The translations under genes were made by a program, and so were the position numbers. Shown here piece after piece: positions 5,660-7,597 of a DNA stretch of 7,597 bases. Position 1 is the first letter of the stretch, and each line of letters opens with the position of its first letter. Origin of the DNA: Clostridiaceae bacterium (GTDB lineage Bacteria; Bacillota; Clostridia; Clostridiales; Clostridiaceae). The notes beneath the pieces are model-generated. The model was not told the origin of the DNA, did no database searches, and worked only from the letters and a program-made list of their open reading frames with translations. The stretch covers positions 1 through 7,597 of the forward strand of contig DOKV01000203.1 in assembly GCA_003510765.1 (NCBI GenBank), in the 5' to 3' direction.

Positions 5660-6196
5660 TTAGTACTGGTATTCTGTGTATTGCTCACTAATTTTGATTT
5701 GTAGAGGTTTGTCTTCCCGTAGTTTTTTATAGGAAACCAAAAATTCATTGAGTTCATTATCTGAAAGGTCCACAGGTTTCTTAGAGGTCAAGAGCACTTC
5801 TTGATCCTTTAAAAAAATCTCCACCTGGTTTCTGTCATTGGCAATGGTATACAGATAGCCATTGAAATCTTTCAACCGAGCTTTGTATTTTTCCATGAAG
5901 CCCATTTCTTTGCGATACTTTTGGTACTCCGCATTGTTCGTCAAATTATACTGACTTTGGATATCCTCCATGGATACCCCGTAACGTTCCATGAGCTTTG
6001 TTTGAATCTCCATGAATTTCTCAAAGGAGATGTTGTTTTTGGCCATATACTCCATCACCGCTTTGTTGATGGAAGCGATGCTTTGGGTCCCCTGCCCCAT
6101 CTCACTGTAGAGGGAAAATATATAGTTTTCAAAATCATCAATGTCCTTATCCCGGACTTTGTTTTTTAGCTCATTGAAGTCAATGACATCACTCAA
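5660..6196 (-). CDS. DUF3867-like cytosolic protein of unknown function
   Basis: The 178-residue product is hydrophilic, predicted mostly helical, and lacks signal peptide, membrane segments and cysteine clusters. The opening DVIDFNELKNKVRDKDIDDFENYI and the NNISxEKFMEIQTKLMERYG stretch resemble what I recall of the clostridial DUF3867 family, which has no known function. The start is TTG at 6196. AGGAGG (6210-6205) lies eight bases upstream, no in-frame ATG is near, and the nearby ATG in GTGATG is out of frame. The oxidoreductase stop codon ends only three bases before the TTG, and the Shine-Dalgarno sits inside that gene's last Glu codons. Translation is therefore probably coupled, and the two products may act in one process. 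The C-terminus is rich in aromatic residues (EQYTEYQY). Confidence 0.85.
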   Translation of the reverse strand: MSDVIDFNELKNKVRDKDIDDFENYIFSLYSEMGQGTQSIASINKAVMEYMAKNNISFEKFMEIQTKLMERYGVSMEDIQSQYNLTNNAEYQKYRKEMGFMEKYKARLKDFNGYLYTIANDRNQVEIFLKDQEVLLTSKKPVDLSDNELNEFLVSYKKLREDKPLQIKISEQYTEYQY

Positions 6197-6199
6197 AGT

Positions 6200-7597
6200 T
6201 TATTCCTCCTCGAGGCTTTTGAGATAATCTAGTAGCTCTGACTTTTGGACACGGTTTACACCACTATGTTCAATATCAAACCCTGGATCAATCTTTTCGC
6301 CATATTCTCTTTCCATCACTTCTATGACCCGAGGTTTACAGAACTCTCCTTGACACCAGCCCATTCCAGCTCTGGTTCTTCTTTTTACACCATCCACAGT
6401 TTTTACTTTAATGCCTCGATGAAGGGCATCCACAATTTCATCTTCACGAACTTGTTCACAGCGGCAAACCAGTCGATCTTTGCTGCCTAGGGGCAATTCG
6501 ATGAACTCTTTGATGTCCTTCAATGGCTTTAAGGGCTTTTTTGTGACAATGGGTTTTCTGTAAGGGTCAAAATCCTTGTTCTCTTCCCATTCTAGCCCCG
6601 CATCCTTAAGAATTCCTATAACCATTTCTGCAATGGCAGGGGCTGAAGTAAGCCCTGGAGACTGAATGCCCGCTACATTGACAAAGCCCTTGACGGTTTC
6701 TGATTCTCCAATGATGAAGTCATCTGTTGAGCTTCGTGCTCTTACACCTGTAAAACTTCTGATAAATTGCTTGGAATTGATTTTCCCGTAGAGCGCTTTG
6801 GTTTGTTGGAAGATCTTGGCCACCCGATCAATATGGGTAGAGGTGTCTTCTTTCTCTCCATCATCAGAAGCATCTGGACCAATGAGTAGATTGCCATAAT
6901 AAGTGGATGCCACCAGAACCCCTTTGCCAAACTTTGTGGGCAATTGGAAGATCACTGTATTGATAGGGTCTCCCGTGCCCCTTGTAAAGAGGATGTACTC
7001 TCCTGAACGTGGCAGGATCTCAAAACTATGATCTCCTACCATCTTGGCAATTTCATCTGAAAAGACCCCAGCGGCATTGATGACATATTTTCCTTGATAG
7101 GTCTCTTTATCCGTCTGTACATGAAACCTTTGCTCTTTCTTTTCAATGGATATGACCTTTTCTTCCAGCTTCAGGGTAGCTCCATTTTCAATGGCATTTT
7201 CAGCCATGGCTATGGCCATCTCATAGGGAGAGCAGATGCCCGCACCTTTACAGTACAATGCCCATTTTACATCATGGGTGAGCTCTGGCTCTAACGCTCG
7301 AATCCTCTCGGGTCCAATGATTTCCAAATCATCCAGTCCATTTTTAATGCCATTTTCCAGGAGTTTCTTTAAGGGTTCTTGATCATCTTCCATGGAAATG
7401 ACCAAGGAACCTGTTTCTTTGAACCCAAAGTTCAGCTCCTCATTTAATCTTTTAAACTGCACACGCCCTTTATAACATAACCGCCCTTTTAAAGCTTCAT
7501 GTTTCTCTGCAAATCCCCCATGAACAATGGCACTATTTGCTTTGGTGGCGCCCATGGACACATCAAGGCCTTTTTCTAGAAGAAGCACCTTTCCCCG
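6200..7597 (-). CDS. FAD-dependent oxidoreductase (GlpA/DAO type) with C-terminal BFD-like [2Fe-2S] domain, 5' partial
   Basis: The frame runs off the right edge. The visible start RGKVLLLEKG is the second strand of the FAD-binding Rossmann fold, so roughly 30-40 N-terminal residues with the GxGxxG motif lie outside, and the GTG at 7588 is an internal Val. Counting that Val as 1, KANSAIVHGGF (16-26), INAAGVFSD (170-178), FTGVRARS and GIQSPGLTSAPAIA (307-320) are typical of the glycerol-3-phosphate dehydrogenase/DAO superfamily, clostridial GlpA-like branch. The C-terminal domain has C375-x-C377 and C412-x4-C417, the Fer2_BFD pattern, expected to bind a [2Fe-2S] cluster. Likely role: cytosolic or peripheral dehydrogenase for glycerol-3-phosphate or a similar hydroxy/amino acid substrate, passing electrons through the cluster. 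The usual GlpB-like and DUF1667 partners are not found downstream. A DUF3867-like gene follows instead. Confidence 0.9.
   Translation of the reverse strand, partial: RGKVLLLEKGLDVSMGATKANSAIVHGGFAEKHEALKGRLCYKGRVQFKRLNEELNFGFKETGSLVISMEDDQEPLKKLLENGIKNGLDDLEIIGPERIRALEPELTHDVKWALYCKGAGICSPYEMAIAMAENAIENGATLKLEEKVISIEKKEQRFHVQTDKETYQGKYVINAAGVFSDEIAKMVGDHSFEILPRSGEYILFTRGTGDPINTVIFQLPTKFGKGVLVASTYYGNLLIGPDASDDGEKEDTSTHIDRVAKIFQQTKALYGKINSKQFIRSFTGVRARSSTDDFIIGESETVKGFVNVAGIQSPGLTSAPAIAEMVIGILKDAGLEWEENKDFDPYRKPIVTKKPLKPLKDIKEFIELPLGSKDRLVCRCEQVREDEIVDALHRGIKVKTVDGVKRRTRAGMGWCQGEFCKPRVIEVMEREYGEKIDPGFDIEHSGVNRVQKSELLDYLKSLEEE

Noticed and set aside
1..7597. A novel defence, mobile or biosynthetic gene system
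   Set aside because: No integrase, transposase, terminal repeats, CRISPR repeats, toxin-antitoxin pair or unusual gene cluster was seen. Most genes belong to common families in ordinary operons.

Overview
The window looks like ordinary chromosomal DNA from a low-GC Gram-positive anaerobe, most likely a member of the Clostridia. The reasons are a glmS ribozyme ahead of glmS (a Firmicutes hallmark), strong AGGAGG-type ribosome binding sites, a TTG start, a DUF3867-like protein, and an FAD oxidoreductase with a BFD-type [2Fe-2S] tail of the kind common in clostridia. The genus cannot be fixed from this sequence. No mobile element, CRISPR array, tRNA or rRNA was seen.

Left part (1-1765, mostly + strand). 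The first few codons of a divergent minus-strand gene sit at the left edge. A probable three-gene operon then reads rightward: an uncharacterised two-TM membrane protein (196-1086), an acylphosphatase (true start 1122), and a small dual-CDGSH iron-sulfur protein (true start 1471). A strong hairpin terminator closes it. By eye, the soluble part of the membrane protein follows the layout of a DnaQ-like (DEDD) 3'-5' exonuclease domain in which most catalytic positions are substituted, and it ends in a lysine-rich, histone-H1-like tail. This is the most novel thing in the window.

Middle (1766-3980). A promoter region and a complete glmS self-cleaving ribozyme (about 1933-2062) lead into glmS, the glucosamine-6-phosphate synthase of cell-wall precursor synthesis. 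GlcN6P would trigger cleavage of the leader and so reduce synthesis of the enzyme. A 16-bp hairpin after glmS has A-tract and T-tract flanks and can serve as a bidirectional terminator for the convergent MATE gene.

Right part (3981-7597, all minus strand). Reading leftward from the right edge, a 5'-truncated FAD-dependent oxidoreductase of the GlpA/DAO type with a C-terminal BFD-like [2Fe-2S] domain is followed after 3 nt by a TTG-started DUF3867-like protein. The Shine-Dalgarno of the second gene lies inside the last codons of the first, so the pair is probably translationally coupled. A terminator ends this unit. A separately promoted MATE-family efflux transporter follows.

Most of the window is housekeeping or common accessory content. 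I do not see a clear new multi-gene defence or mobile system. The candidates for a second look are the membrane-anchored degenerate exonuclease-like protein, the short P1 and adjacent inverted repeat of the glmS ribozyme, and the coupled oxidoreductase/DUF3867 pair.
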